Assembly (NCBI GenBank): GCA_009840445.1
Contig: VXNS01000014.1
Location: 1 to 37,597 of the forward strand
Source of the DNA: Synechococcus sp. SB0662_bin_14
GTDB lineage: Bacteria > Cyanobacteriota > Cyanobacteriia > PCC-6307 > Cyanobiaceae
Direction of reading: 5' to 3'
DNA length: 37,597 nucleotides
The position numbers and the translations under genes are program-made. Below the pieces are notes generated by a model. The model was given only the letters and a program-made list of their open reading frames with translations, was not told where the DNA came from and made no database searches. This document shows, piece by piece, positions 16,795 to 26,031 of the stretch. Position 1 is the first letter of the stretch, and each line of letters starts with the position of its first letter.

Positions 16795-18864
16795 TCAGGC
16801 TGGATCAGCCTCCAGCGAGGGAGGGCAGTGGCGACCGGCCACCATCAGCGCCAAGCTGTGGGATTCCAGATGCACTTGGTCCTGGGGCCACGAACGGGGG
16901 CATCGGGGCAGGTCGTCGTCCGCCGGGAGCGCCGTATTGATCAGACGGCGCCAGCCACTGTGGCACCTGGGCAGATCAAAGGGAATGGACTCGTGAAATG
17001 CGTTGAGGCCACACCAAAGGACCACGTCCCCGGTGGCTGTATGCACACTCCAGGCCAAAGCGTGGGACCAGGCGCCGTAATCCGGCCGGTTGAGCTTGGG
17101 GCCGTGCCACTTGCGGTACGGCTGGAGCGGCGTGGCTTCCGCCTGCTCCTGAATGAGGGTGGAGGGATTCAGCCAACTGCCCAGGGCCGCCCGCAGCCGC
17201 AGCAAGCGGCCCACATAGCGCCCCATGGCCTGCTCGGCCGGTCCGTGATCCCAGGTCATCCAGCCCACCAGGTTGTCCTGGCACCAACTGTTGTTGTTGC
17301 CCCCCTGGCTGCGGTTCACCTCGTCCCCCATCCACAGCAGAGGAACCCCCGGCGCCAGCAACAGGGAGGTGATCAGGTTGCGCACCTGGCGCCGCCGCAA
17401 GGTTTGAACGCGGTCGTCACTGCTGGGTCCCTCAACACCGCAATTCCAGGAATTGTTATGATTGTCCCCATCCCGGTTATTTTCGCCGTTGGCGAGATTG
17501 TGCTTGCAGTTGTAGCTCACCAGATCTTGCAGTGTAAAGCCGTCGTGGGCGGTGACAAAGTGGATGGAACGGCCAGGCTGCACGTCCGCCGCGGCAAATA
17601 AGTCCCGGTTGCCGCTGAGCCGCTGGCGCATGTTCCAGCAGGTGTTCTGATCCCCCTTCCAGAAGCGGCGCACGTCATCCCGGAAACGGCCGTTCCACAC
17701 GCCGAAGTCCTGGGCGGGAAAGTCGGCAAGCCGGTACAGCCCCCCACAGTCCCAGGGCTCACCCGTCAACTTGAGATCCGCCAACAGGGGATCCGCGGCC
17801 ATGGCCCTGAAGAGCGGGGCCTCCTTCAAGGGGGCCAGTTGGTCCCCCCGGGTTAACGCCGCGGCAAGGTCAAAACGAAAGCCGTCCACACCCAGCTCCA
17901 CGGCCCAGCAACGCAGCGACTCCAGGATCAGGTGCTGCACGTGGGGACGGTTGGCCGCAATGCTGTTGCCGCAGCCACTCACGTCCTGATGGCAACCGCT
18001 GCTATCGCAGAAGTAATAAAGCTGCTTCCCGAAACCTCGCCAACTGATGACGGGACCATCGTCTCCCCCCTCAGCGGTGTGGTTGTAGACCACGTCCACA
18101 AAAACCTCCAGGTTTTCCCGGTGGCAGGCGGCCACGAATGCCCGCATCTGCTGGCGGGCCTGAAGGGGGTCATGGCCCACCACGTAGTCGGGATGGAGGG
18201 AAAACCAGTTGATGGGGGCATAGCCCCAGTAGTTGTGGAGGCCTGGGGGGCCACTGCCGGGATCAAAGCACTGCAGGGGCAATAACTCTACGGCGGTGAC
18301 CCCCAGGGATTTCAGGTGGGGGAGCAGGTGACGCAGCCCCAGCAGCGTGCCCCTTTCCCCAGGGGGAACCGGCGCCCCCCGACCACGGGTGAATCCCCCC
18401 GGATGGAGTTCATAGACGACCGTCTCCCGCCATGGCCGCCGCGGTCGGGGCGCCGCCGTGAAGTCGAACGGATGGCGCTCCGTGACCACGCCCTTGAGAC
18501 AGCAGTCCAGGTTGGGCCGTGTGCCATGACCGGCCTGGTGATCGTACACCTGCCAGCCGTCCACAGCCCGGGCACAGGGATCCAGCAACACCTTGGCGGG
18601 GTTGAAGCCTGCCTCCCGTGGCCCATGGACCCTGTATCCGTAACGGCAGCCAACACCAACGCCGTTGACGAACACATGCCAGACGTCACCGCTGCGATGG
18701 GCCGGTCCCAGGGGAACGATCCGGCTGGGGGCGGGGCTGTCGCCCTGGTCAAAGAGCAGCAACTCCATGTGGGTGGCCTGGGGCGCCACCACCGCAAAAT
18801 TGACGCCGTCGGCGCCAACCTCCGCGCCAAGGGGGCCAGGACGACCAAGCCAAGTCGAAGTCAC
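16795..18864 (-). CDS. glgX: glycogen debranching enzyme (isoamylase type)
   Basis: Hydrolyses alpha-1,6 branches during glycogen breakdown. It is 689 residues. An N-terminal CBM48 domain covers about 1-120. The GH13 barrel follows, with VDVVYNHTAEGG, the nucleophile Asp in GVDGFRFDLA, the acid/base Glu in LTGEPWDCGG and the third carboxylate in FVTAHDGFTL. LLWMGDEVNRSQGGNNN is typical of GlgX/TreX. Start is GTG at 18864. It is divergent from the MBL-like gene and convergent with the tRNA. Confidence 0.94.
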   Translation of the reverse strand: MTSTWLGRPGPLGAEVGADGVNFAVVAPQATHMELLLFDQGDSPAPSRIVPLGPAHRSGDVWHVFVNGVGVGCRYGYRVHGPREAGFNPAKVLLDPCARAVDGWQVYDHQAGHGTRPNLDCCLKGVVTERHPFDFTAAPRPRRPWRETVVYELHPGGFTRGRGAPVPPGERGTLLGLRHLLPHLKSLGVTAVELLPLQCFDPGSGPPGLHNYWGYAPINWFSLHPDYVVGHDPLQARQQMRAFVAACHRENLEVFVDVVYNHTAEGGDDGPVISWRGFGKQLYYFCDSSGCHQDVSGCGNSIAANRPHVQHLILESLRCWAVELGVDGFRFDLAAALTRGDQLAPLKEAPLFRAMAADPLLADLKLTGEPWDCGGLYRLADFPAQDFGVWNGRFRDDVRRFWKGDQNTCWNMRQRLSGNRDLFAAADVQPGRSIHFVTAHDGFTLQDLVSYNCKHNLANGENNRDGDNHNNSWNCGVEGPSSDDRVQTLRRRQVRNLITSLLLAPGVPLLWMGDEVNRSQGGNNNSWCQDNLVGWMTWDHGPAEQAMGRYVGRLLRLRAALGSWLNPSTLIQEQAEATPLQPYRKWHGPKLNRPDYGAWSHALAWSVHTATGDVVLWCGLNAFHESIPFDLPRCHSGWRRLINTALPADDDLPRCPRSWPQDQVHLESHSLALMVAGRHCPPSLEADPA

Positions 18865-18923
18865 ACTATGGTCAGGCCGCTGCTAAACCCTAAGTCCACG
18901 GCTCCGGCATCGCCACCACGTCC

Positions 18924-19619
18924 ATGCACCCGTTCCCTGCCGATTCCCTGCCAGCGGGACGTTCCCCCCAGGAGGTGGCGGAGGGCCTCTGGGTTTTTGC
19001 CCCGAACCGGGAGAGCCGTGGCACGGTCGCCTGGCTGCTGCGCACCTCCACAGGACCCGTGCTGGTGGACGTGCCGGACATCACCCAGGCCAACCTGGCG
19101 CTGCTGTCGGGCCAAGGGGACGGTCGGATTGTGGTGACCCATCGCACAGCCCACGGGGCGCTGCGGCGGCTGGTGCAGCGCCTGGGCTGGGAGGTGTGGA
19201 TCCAGGAGCAGGAGGCCTATCTGCTGCCCACCATGGCCCTGCGGACGTTTTGTCAAGAGCAGAAGCTGGGCCATGACCTGGCGCTCTACTGGACCCCTGG
19301 CCCCACACCCGGCTCCTGCTGTCTCCATTGGCGCGGTGGTCGGAGCGTGCTCTTCTGTGGTCGCCTGCTGCAACCGCAACCCGATGGCCGGGTGGCGCCG
19401 GTGCGCACGGCCCACACCTTCCACTGGGACCGCCTCCTCACCAGCCTGGCGCGGTTGCGCCAGTGGCTTGGCCCCGATGAACCTGGGTGGATTGCCTGCA
19501 GCACGGGTCTGGTTCACCTCCGTGGGGCCGCACTGGTGGACCAGGGCGCCAGCGCCCTGGCGGCCCTGGACCTGGAGACGCTGCGGGCTGCGGGCCGCGG
19601 CCCCAACCTGCCGTGGTGA
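18924..19619 (+). CDS. metallo-beta-lactamase-fold-like protein with degenerate metal site
   Basis: A 231-residue protein that follows the MBL-fold order: an N-terminal strand pair (GLWVFAPNRESRG, GPVLVDVPD), IVVTHRTAHGALRRL where THxHxDH is expected, and YWTPGPTPGSCCLHW where PGHTPGS is expected. Several histidine and aspartate ligands are missing, so metal hydrolase activity is doubtful. It may be a binding or regulatory relic. It sits between glgX (divergent) and HU. Confidence 0.7.
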   Translation: MHPFPADSLPAGRSPQEVAEGLWVFAPNRESRGTVAWLLRTSTGPVLVDVPDITQANLALLSGQGDGRIVVTHRTAHGALRRLVQRLGWEVWIQEQEAYLLPTMALRTFCQEQKLGHDLALYWTPGPTPGSCCLHWRGGRSVLFCGRLLQPQPDGRVAPVRTAHTFHWDRLLTSLARLRQWLGPDEPGWIACSTGLVHLRGAALVDQGASALAALDLETLRAAGRGPNLPW

Positions 19620-19785
19620 GTGGCGCCAGGGGGAGGCGCGGCGGCGGTCCATGCCCTCGGTTAGCAAAAATCACCCATTGGGGGGCGCTTTTGATTGCTT
19701 CTGGGGGCAGAATCTCTTAGCGTGAATTGACCATGCCTCGGCTGGGCATTGCCCTGCTCAGCGCATCTTTCCTCTCTTCTCCTCA

Positions 19786-20076
19786 ATGAACAAAGCCGAC
19801 CTTGTCAACAGCGTTGCTGCTGATCTCTCTGATTTTGATCTGAAGCGGGCCGATGTTTCCCGTGTGGTAGAAGCAACCATTGACACCATCATCAACTCTG
19901 TTGTCGCTGGGGACAAGGTGTCGATCCTTGGCTTTGGCTCCTTTGAATCCCGTGAACGATCAGCCCGTCAAGGCCTGAATCCCAAGACAGGCGAGCCGAT
20001 CCAGATTCCGGCCAAGCGGGTCCCCGCCTTTACCCCCGGCAAGATGTTCAAGGATCGGGTGCAGGAAGGAGCCTGA
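19786..20076 (+). CDS. hup: HU family DNA-binding protein
   Basis: Nucleoid-associated dimeric protein of 96 residues. MNKADLVNSVA opens the helical body, VSILGFGSFESRERSARQG is the strand leading to the DNA-binding arm, and NPKTGEPIQIPA is the arm with the minor-groove Pro region; it closes with VPAFTPGKMFKDRV. The gap before it (166 bases) presumably holds its promoter. Its end lies only a few bases from the gluQRS reading frame. Confidence 0.96.
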   Translation: MNKADLVNSVAADLSDFDLKRADVSRVVEATIDTIINSVVAGDKVSILGFGSFESRERSARQGLNPKTGEPIQIPAKRVPAFTPGKMFKDRVQEGA

Positions 20077-20081
20077 TCCAA

Positions 20082-21041
20082 CTGATTCGGGGACGTTTTG
20101 CACCCACCCCCAGCGGTCCGCTCCACCTGGGCAATCTGCGCACAGCGCTTCTGGCCTGGCTCCATTGCCGCCTTCAAGGTGGGGCCTTCCTGCTGAGAAT
20201 CGACGACCTGGACCACCCCCGCCTCCAGCCAGGCGCGGAAGAGGCCGTTCTGAGGGACCTGCGCTGGCTCGGCCTCGACTGGGACGAGGGTCCCGACATC
20301 GGCGGACCCTGCTGGCCTTACCGCCAAAGCGAACGCCGCTGGCGCTATCACAAGGCATTATCCGCTCTGCGGCGGCGTGGATTGCTCTTCCCCTGCCGCT
20401 GCAGTCGCCGCATGTTGGCTGCCGTCTCCGCACCCCACGGGGTCACCCCCCTGTACCCGGGCACCTGCCGCAACCGTCGGGACTGGGGGCCACAGCAAGG
20501 GAAGCTGCCAAGCTGGCGCTGGCGGGCCCCCAACCGCCGCTGCCGTGTGTCGGAGATGCTCCAACCGGCGCCCGAGGGCTGGTTGCCCACCATGGTGGGG
20601 GACGTGGTGCTGCGCAGGGCCGACGGGTTCGTTGCCTATCACCTGGCCACTGCTGTGGACGAGATGGCCATGGGCGTCACCCAGGTGTTCCGCGGTGCGG
20701 ATCTGCTGCCCACCACGGCTGTGCAGGTGGCCCTGATGGAAGAGCTGGGGGGAACGCCACCGCGCTACTGGCACGGTCCCCTGTTGCGGGATCGCCATGG
20801 GCAACGGCTGGCCAAGCGCACAGGAGCAGGTGGCGTCGAGGCTCTGCGGCAAGCCGGTTGGGATGCTCCGGCGGCGGTGGGCGCCCTGGCCGCCAGCGTC
20901 GGTCTCCTTGACGGGCGGCAGCGTCTCTCGGCCGCCGAGTTGCTCAGCGAGCTTGACCTGCCGCGCCTGGAAGCCGCCTGTCGAACAGACCACACCCAGC
21001 AACTGCAAGGGCTGCCTTGGGGGGAGGATGCGGCCCCCTAA
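20082..21041 (+). CDS. gluQRS: glutamyl-Q tRNA(Asp) synthetase, non-canonical start
   Basis: Truncated glutamyl-tRNA synthetase paralogue that adds glutamate to queuosine of tRNA-Asp. The frame reads LIRGRFAPTPSGPLHLGN, with the class I nucleotide motif HLGN, then LLRIDDLDHPR. Zinc ligands are CRC with YPGTC, then VDEMAMGVTQVFRGADLL and a KMSKS-like RLAKRTG. There is no ATG, GTG or TTG in frame before the catalytic motif. CTG at 20073 or 20082 follows a good AAGGAG at 20066-20071; 20082 has normal spacing. TTG at 20382 is far too internal. About 319 residues, adjoining HU. Confidence 0.85.
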   Translation: MIRGRFAPTPSGPLHLGNLRTALLAWLHCRLQGGAFLLRIDDLDHPRLQPGAEEAVLRDLRWLGLDWDEGPDIGGPCWPYRQSERRWRYHKALSALRRRGLLFPCRCSRRMLAAVSAPHGVTPLYPGTCRNRRDWGPQQGKLPSWRWRAPNRRCRVSEMLQPAPEGWLPTMVGDVVLRRADGFVAYHLATAVDEMAMGVTQVFRGADLLPTTAVQVALMEELGGTPPRYWHGPLLRDRHGQRLAKRTGAGGVEALRQAGWDAPAAVGALAASVGLLDGRQRLSAAELLSELDLPRLEAACRTDHTQQLQGLPWGEDAAP

Positions 21042-21070
21042 GCTGAGGCTTCTTTGCTGCCGTCATCACA

Positions 21071-21865
21071 GTGCATCGTACGGCTTCCCAGGGGCGCGTC
21101 TTGTGGCCTGCCCTGCTGTGTGCCGCCCTGGTGGCGGGTCTTGCCCCCGGTCCCGCCATGGGGCAGCCCTACACGGACCAGCAGATTAAACGCTTGGCGC
21201 TGGATGCCCTGCGGGAATCGCCCGAGCTGGTGTTGGAGATCATTCGGGCCAACCCCGAAGTGGTCACCCAGGCGGTGGCCATCCTGCAGGAGCGTGAGCG
21301 GGTCCAGCAGGCCCTGGCCGCCCGGGCGGCCAGGGCCACCCACCGGGACGCACTGTTGCACCCACCCCATGGGCCGGTGCTGGGCAACCCGGACGGGGAC
21401 GTCACCGTTGTGGAATTCTTTGACTACAACTGTGTCCACTGTCGGCGCAACAGTGGCGTCCTCCATGATTTGCTGGAGGCGGACGACCGGATTCGGCTGG
21501 TGCTGCGGGAGTGGCCCATCCTTGGGGAGGGGAGCCTGTTTGCGGCCCGGGCCTCCCTTGCCGCACAACAACAGAATCAGTATCAAGCCTTCCACCGGGC
21601 CTTGATGAACCTTCCCGGCGAAGCCTCGGAAGCCAGTGTCATGAGCACCGCCAGAACGTTGGGCCTGGACGTGAGCAAGCTGCGGCGGGACATGGCCGCG
21701 CCGGAGGTGGACGCCCATCTGGAGCGCTCCAATCAACTGGCCCGTGCCCTCAGGCTCACGGGTACGCCAGCCTTTGTGGTGGGCAACACCCTGGCGCCGG
21801 GGTTCACCAGCCTGGAGCAGTTGCAGGAGCTGGTGCAGCAATCCCGCTCCGAAGGCCTCCGCTAA
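21071..21865 (+). CDS. DsbA-family thiol:disulfide oxidoreductase, exported
   Basis: A 264-residue thioredoxin-fold protein. A signal-peptide-like segment covers about 1-31 (basic start, LWPALLCAALVAGLAPG, AMGQ). A helical linker follows, then the DsbA core with FFDYNCVHCRR. The redox pair is Cys121 and Cys124, and TGTPAFVVG has the cis-proline. Probably periplasmic or thylakoid-lumenal disulfide chemistry. Start is GTG at 21071; GTG/ATG choice does not alter the signal peptide. It resembles the Com1/BdbD group. Confidence 0.88.
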   Translation: MHRTASQGRVLWPALLCAALVAGLAPGPAMGQPYTDQQIKRLALDALRESPELVLEIIRANPEVVTQAVAILQERERVQQALAARAARATHRDALLHPPHGPVLGNPDGDVTVVEFFDYNCVHCRRNSGVLHDLLEADDRIRLVLREWPILGEGSLFAARASLAAQQQNQYQAFHRALMNLPGEASEASVMSTARTLGLDVSKLRRDMAAPEVDAHLERSNQLARALRLTGTPAFVVGNTLAPGFTSLEQLQELVQQSRSEGLR

Positions 21866-21876
21866 GCTGCTCTTGA

Positions 21877-22236
<360 letters not shown>

Positions 22237-22308
22237 GCGTGCCGGCCCACCCTCTCCTCAGTTGACCCTCCCCGTGAGGGCGCCCCCATCCCTGCGCGCT
22301 TCCTGTTC

Positions 22309-24303
22309 ATGCCTTTAATCCCGTCACGTCGTCAATTCGGCAACTTTCTTGCCCTCACCCGCAAGCTGCACCGCCTGACCCAGCCCTACTTCCTTCCCCT
22401 GGAGGAGACCAACGGCTCGCAGTTTCTCGGCCTGCTGGTGGCCTTGATCTTATGCGTCGGCGGTGTGGTGCTGTTTTTGCTGACGGCCCTCATGGCCGGG
22501 GTCCACAGCATTCTTCCCCAACTGACGGATACCTACCTGGGTGGCGTGGAAGGAACGTTGGATGTCATCTGGTCAAGCTGGTGGGGTGTGCTGTTTTGTG
22601 GACTGTTTGCCGTTGGTTGCCTGTCCTTTTTTGCCCTGAGGCGTCAATTGCGACGACGGCGCTGGTTGCCCTGGTTGTTGTTGGGGGTCATCATCTTCAT
22701 GCTCCTGGCGGTGAACGGCATCAATGCGGGAATCACCTTCATTGCCCGGGATCTCACCAATGCTCTCATTGCCAAAGACGGGGAGGCCAGTTACAGAAAC
22801 CTGTGGATCTATGCCATCTGCTTCATCGTGGCGCTGCCCATTCGCTCATCCCAATTCTTTTTCACAGCGAAACTGGGCATTCTTTGGCGGGAGTGGCTGT
22901 CCAAAAGCCTGGTTACGGACTACATGACGGATCGCGCCTATTATCGAATTAATCCCAATGACGAACAAGCTACGGATATTGACAATCCAGATCAAAGAAT
23001 TGCAGATGACACCAGAGATTTTACAGTACAAACACTTGGTTTCACCTTAAGCATTTTTGATTCCATCCTGACATTTTTGCTAAACATTCTCATTTTGTGG
23101 AGCATCAGTACGGAATTGACATTTGCTTTATTTGCCTATGCCTTCATCTCTTCCACCATCTTGATTGTTTCCGGGCGAAAACTGGTGACGCTCAATTTTA
23201 ATCAGTTGCGCTATGAAGCTGACTTCCGTTACGGACTGGTCCATGTGCGAGACAATGCCGAGTCCATTGCTTTTTACCGTGGCGAGAAGCAGGAACAGGA
23301 GGAAACGAAACGCCGCCTCGGGATTGTGGTGAAGAACTTTAACCTGCTGATTATCTGGGAAACCATTATCAAGGTGATTCAACGCTCCAGCTTCTACGGA
23401 TCCAACTTTATCCCCTATGTGGTTCTCATCGAGCCTATTTTGAGTGGGGAGATGGATTATGGCGGTTTTGCCCAGGCGAACGTGGCCTTCAGTTTGGTGG
23501 AAAGCTCTCTTTTCTTCATTATTGCCAACATCGACGCCCTGGCCCGCTTCTCCGCCTCCATCGGCCGTCTTGCCGGCTTTCAAACCAACATCGAAGAGGC
23601 AGCCCGGCAATCCCGAGCAGCCCAACAAGCGGTTCCCAGCGGGGACGGCCTGGTGGTGCGCCATGCCACCCTTGCCACGCCCCAGACCAATCGCGTGCTG
23701 ATTGAAGACCTGAACCTCAGCGTGGGGGATAACGAGCACCTGCTGGTGGTGGGGCCGTCCGGTTGTGGCAAAACCTCCCTGCTGCGCATGGTCAGCGGTC
23801 TGTGGAGCCCCAGGGAGGGGACGGTGGAATCTCCCCAGCCGGGGGAGTTGTTGTTCATTCCCCAAAAGCCCTACATGACCCTGGGCACCCTGCGGGAACA
23901 GCTTTGCTATCCCCAGCAGCCGGATCCGGCCCTGTTTTCCGACGACCACCTGAGATCCGTGCTGGAGTTGGTGAACCTGGGGGCGTTGGTGCAGCGCTAT
24001 CCGGATTTCAACGTGAAGCAGGACTGGCCACGGCTCCTCTCCCTGGGGGAACAGCAACGGCTGGCCTTTGCCCGTCTGCTGCTCAATTCCCCCCGCTACG
24101 TGGTTCTGGACGAGGCCACCAGCGCGGTGGACGTGAAGACGGAACGCCTCCTCTACGACCTGTTGACGGAGCGCAACATCGCCTTCATCAGTGTGGGCCA
24201 CCGCCCCACCCTCACCGCGTTTCACGACAACGTTCTGGAACTGGACGGCTCCGGAGCCTGGCGCCTGCTGCCTGCCAGTGGTTACGGGATGAGCCCGGCC
24301 TGA
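22309..24303 (+). CDS. ABC exporter, fused permease-ATPase (SbmA/YddA, ABC-D like)
   Basis: A 664-residue half-transporter. The membrane part (about residues 45-400) has six hydrophobic segments and the ABC_membrane_2 signature with TDYMTDRAYYRINP. The ATPase follows: Walker A GPSGCGKTS near 481-489, signature LSLGEQQRLAFARLLL near 577, Walker B VVLDEATSAVD near 600, and SVGHRPTL. The family moves fatty acids, peptides or vitamin B12 in other organisms; the substrate here is unknown. Bases about 22930-23200 are clearly more AT-rich than the rest of the gene. Followed by hli. Confidence 0.92.
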   Translation: MPLIPSRRQFGNFLALTRKLHRLTQPYFLPLEETNGSQFLGLLVALILCVGGVVLFLLTALMAGVHSILPQLTDTYLGGVEGTLDVIWSSWWGVLFCGLFAVGCLSFFALRRQLRRRRWLPWLLLGVIIFMLLAVNGINAGITFIARDLTNALIAKDGEASYRNLWIYAICFIVALPIRSSQFFFTAKLGILWREWLSKSLVTDYMTDRAYYRINPNDEQATDIDNPDQRIADDTRDFTVQTLGFTLSIFDSILTFLLNILILWSISTELTFALFAYAFISSTILIVSGRKLVTLNFNQLRYEADFRYGLVHVRDNAESIAFYRGEKQEQEETKRRLGIVVKNFNLLIIWETIIKVIQRSSFYGSNFIPYVVLIEPILSGEMDYGGFAQANVAFSLVESSLFFIIANIDALARFSASIGRLAGFQTNIEEAARQSRAAQQAVPSGDGLVVRHATLATPQTNRVLIEDLNLSVGDNEHLLVVGPSGCGKTSLLRMVSGLWSPREGTVESPQPGELLFIPQKPYMTLGTLREQLCYPQQPDPALFSDDHLRSVLELVNLGALVQRYPDFNVKQDWPRLLSLGEQQRLAFARLLLNSPRYVVLDEATSAVDVKTERLLYDLLTERNIAFISVGHRPTLTAFHDNVLELDGSGAWRLLPASGYGMSPA

Positions 24304-24350
24304 TGGGATACCCCAACCAATAGGATGAAGGGCATCCAGAGCCTTCCCCC

Positions 24351-24566
24351 ATGCCAGACTCTGCCGCTGCCGATCCCGGCAACCCAGCCCCGGAGGAGTC
24401 TTCTCCGCCCCTGTCCAGCGCCACCACCAACGAGGCGCCGGCCTTCGGGTGGAGCAGCTATGCGGAGCGCATCAACGGGCGGTTTGCCATGGTGGGCATT
24501 CTGGTGATTGCCGCCCTTGAACTCTGCACCGGCTCCACGGTGATTCATTGGCTCGGCTTGGGTTGA
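24351..24566 (+). CDS. hli: high-light-inducible protein (HLIP)
   Basis: A 71-residue single-helix chlorophyll-binding stress protein of thylakoids. The ExxNGRxAMxG motif is intact (Glu39, Asn42, Arg44, Met47, Gly49). It is followed by one membrane helix, ILVIAALELCTGSTVIHWLG. The first 33 residues form a Pro/Ser/Glu-rich disordered tail. It is 47 bases after the ABC exporter. Confidence 0.95.
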   Translation: MPDSAAADPGNPAPEESSPPLSSATTNEAPAFGWSSYAERINGRFAMVGILVIAALELCTGSTVIHWLGLG

Positions 24567-24579
24567 AGCCTGCAAGGCC

Positions 24580-26031
24580 GTGCCCCTCCCCCTGGTGAGA
24601 CCACTGCCCTGGCGGGAGCCCTACGGCGCCGCCCAGCTTCTGGCCAGCCGGTGGGGCCGTGATGGGCTGGTGTTGCTGGACACGCATCCTGGTTGTGTGG
24701 ACGCGCCAGGCCGCCAGCAGGACGGCGCCAGCCGGTGGTCGTTTCTGGGCGTCGGGCCTGTTCGCCAACTCTGTTGCCAAAGCTGGCCCTCCTGGGGGCC
24801 TGGCTTCTCCGCCTCCTGCGCAGAAGCGGACGAAGACGATCCCTTCACCCTCCTGCGCCAGGGGTTGCCGGAGCGGGGGAGTTGGACTCCCGCATCCGGG
24901 CCGTGCCCCTTCATGGGCGGGTGGATGGGCTGGCTCAGCTTCGAAGCGGGTGCCTGGCTGGAGCGCCACCCCCCATGGCGGCGGCCCGATCAGCCCCTCC
25001 TCTGGGCCGGACTTCACGATCCCCTGCTCTGCTTTGATCTACTGGAGCGGCAGGTGTTTGCCGTCAGCCATGGGTTCACCGGCGAGGGATGGGAGCGCAG
25101 CACCACCCTGGCGGCCCGGCGCCAGGAAACACTTGCCCACCTCTGGACTGCCCCTGCACCTCCCCCTGCTCCAGAGGAGGAGCCGGAGGCAGTGCAGGGC
25201 GCCTGGACATGGCACACCAGCGCCGGGGAGTTTGCCCGGCAAGTGGTGCAACTCAAGGAACGGATCGGGGCAGGGGACGTCTTCCAGGCCAACCTGAGCT
25301 GTTGCTGTGAGGTAACCCTGCCCAGCCCACCGGATCCCCTGGGGCTCTACGGCCGTCTGCGTCAGCAGAGTCCCGCACCCTTTGCGGGGCTGGTGGTCCA
25401 TGGGGAGCATGCTCTGCTCTCGGCGTCCCCCGAACGTTTTCTCCGGGTGGGGGGCGACGGCTGGGTGGAAACCCGGCCCATTAAGGGAACCCGCCCCCGC
25501 CACCAGGACCCTGGGCAAGACGCGGCCCTGGCGGTGGGGTTGATCACCAGCAGCAAGGATCGCGCTGAAAACCTCATGATCGTGGATCTGCTGCGCAACG
25601 ATCTGGGCCGTGTCTGCCGTCCCGGCACCATTGCCGTGCCCACCCTGGCGGGGCTGGAGAGCTATCGGCAGGTGCATCATCTCACCTCCGTCGTCACCGG
25701 CCGGTTGCGGGCCGACCGTGACGTGGTGGATCTGTTGCGCAGCGCTTGGCCCGGCGGCTCCGTCACGGGGGCGCCCAAGGTGAGGTCCTGCCAGCGGCTG
25801 GCGGAGTTGGAGCCCCTGCCCCGGGGACCCTACTGCGGCTCCCTGTTCCGGTTGGGTCTGGACGGCAGCCTGGACAGCAACATCATCATCCGCACCGTGA
25901 TCCAGAAGGGCTGTCGCCTGCGGGCCCATGCCGGCTGCGGCATTGTGTACGACTCGGACCCAGCCGCGGAAACCCGGGAAATGCACCTCAAAATGGCGCC
26001 CCTCCTCCAGGTGCTGGAGCCCGCGCCATGA
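24580..26031 (+). CDS. pabB: aminodeoxychorismate synthase component I
   Basis: Chorismate-binding enzyme making 4-amino-4-deoxychorismate for folate. It is 483 residues, with GTG start at 24580. PIKGTRPRHQD contains the PabB-specific Lys (TrpE has Ala there). SKDRAENLMIVDLLRNDLGR, PGGSVTGAPKVRSCQRLAELE and GSLFRLGLDGSLDSNIIIRT are the chorismate-binding motifs. The N-terminal half has the lipocalin-like GWMGWLSFEAG. The stop overlaps the pabC start (ATGA), so both are translationally coupled. The glutaminase pabA is not nearby. Confidence 0.93.
   Translation: MPLPLVRPLPWREPYGAAQLLASRWGRDGLVLLDTHPGCVDAPGRQQDGASRWSFLGVGPVRQLCCQSWPSWGPGFSASCAEADEDDPFTLLRQGLPERGSWTPASGPCPFMGGWMGWLSFEAGAWLERHPPWRRPDQPLLWAGLHDPLLCFDLLERQVFAVSHGFTGEGWERSTTLAARRQETLAHLWTAPAPPPAPEEEPEAVQGAWTWHTSAGEFARQVVQLKERIGAGDVFQANLSCCCEVTLPSPPDPLGLYGRLRQQSPAPFAGLVVHGEHALLSASPERFLRVGGDGWVETRPIKGTRPRHQDPGQDAALAVGLITSSKDRAENLMIVDLLRNDLGRVCRPGTIAVPTLAGLESYRQVHHLTSVVTGRLRADRDVVDLLRSAWPGGSVTGAPKVRSCQRLAELEPLPRGPYCGSLFRLGLDGSLDSNIIIRTVIQKGCRLRAHAGCGIVYDSDPAAETREMHLKMAPLLQVLEPAP

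Noticed and set aside
23128-24225. Minus-strand open frame (365 codons) inside the ABC exporter
   Set aside because: Antisense to well-defined Walker A, signature and Walker B motifs; its own translation shows no structure.
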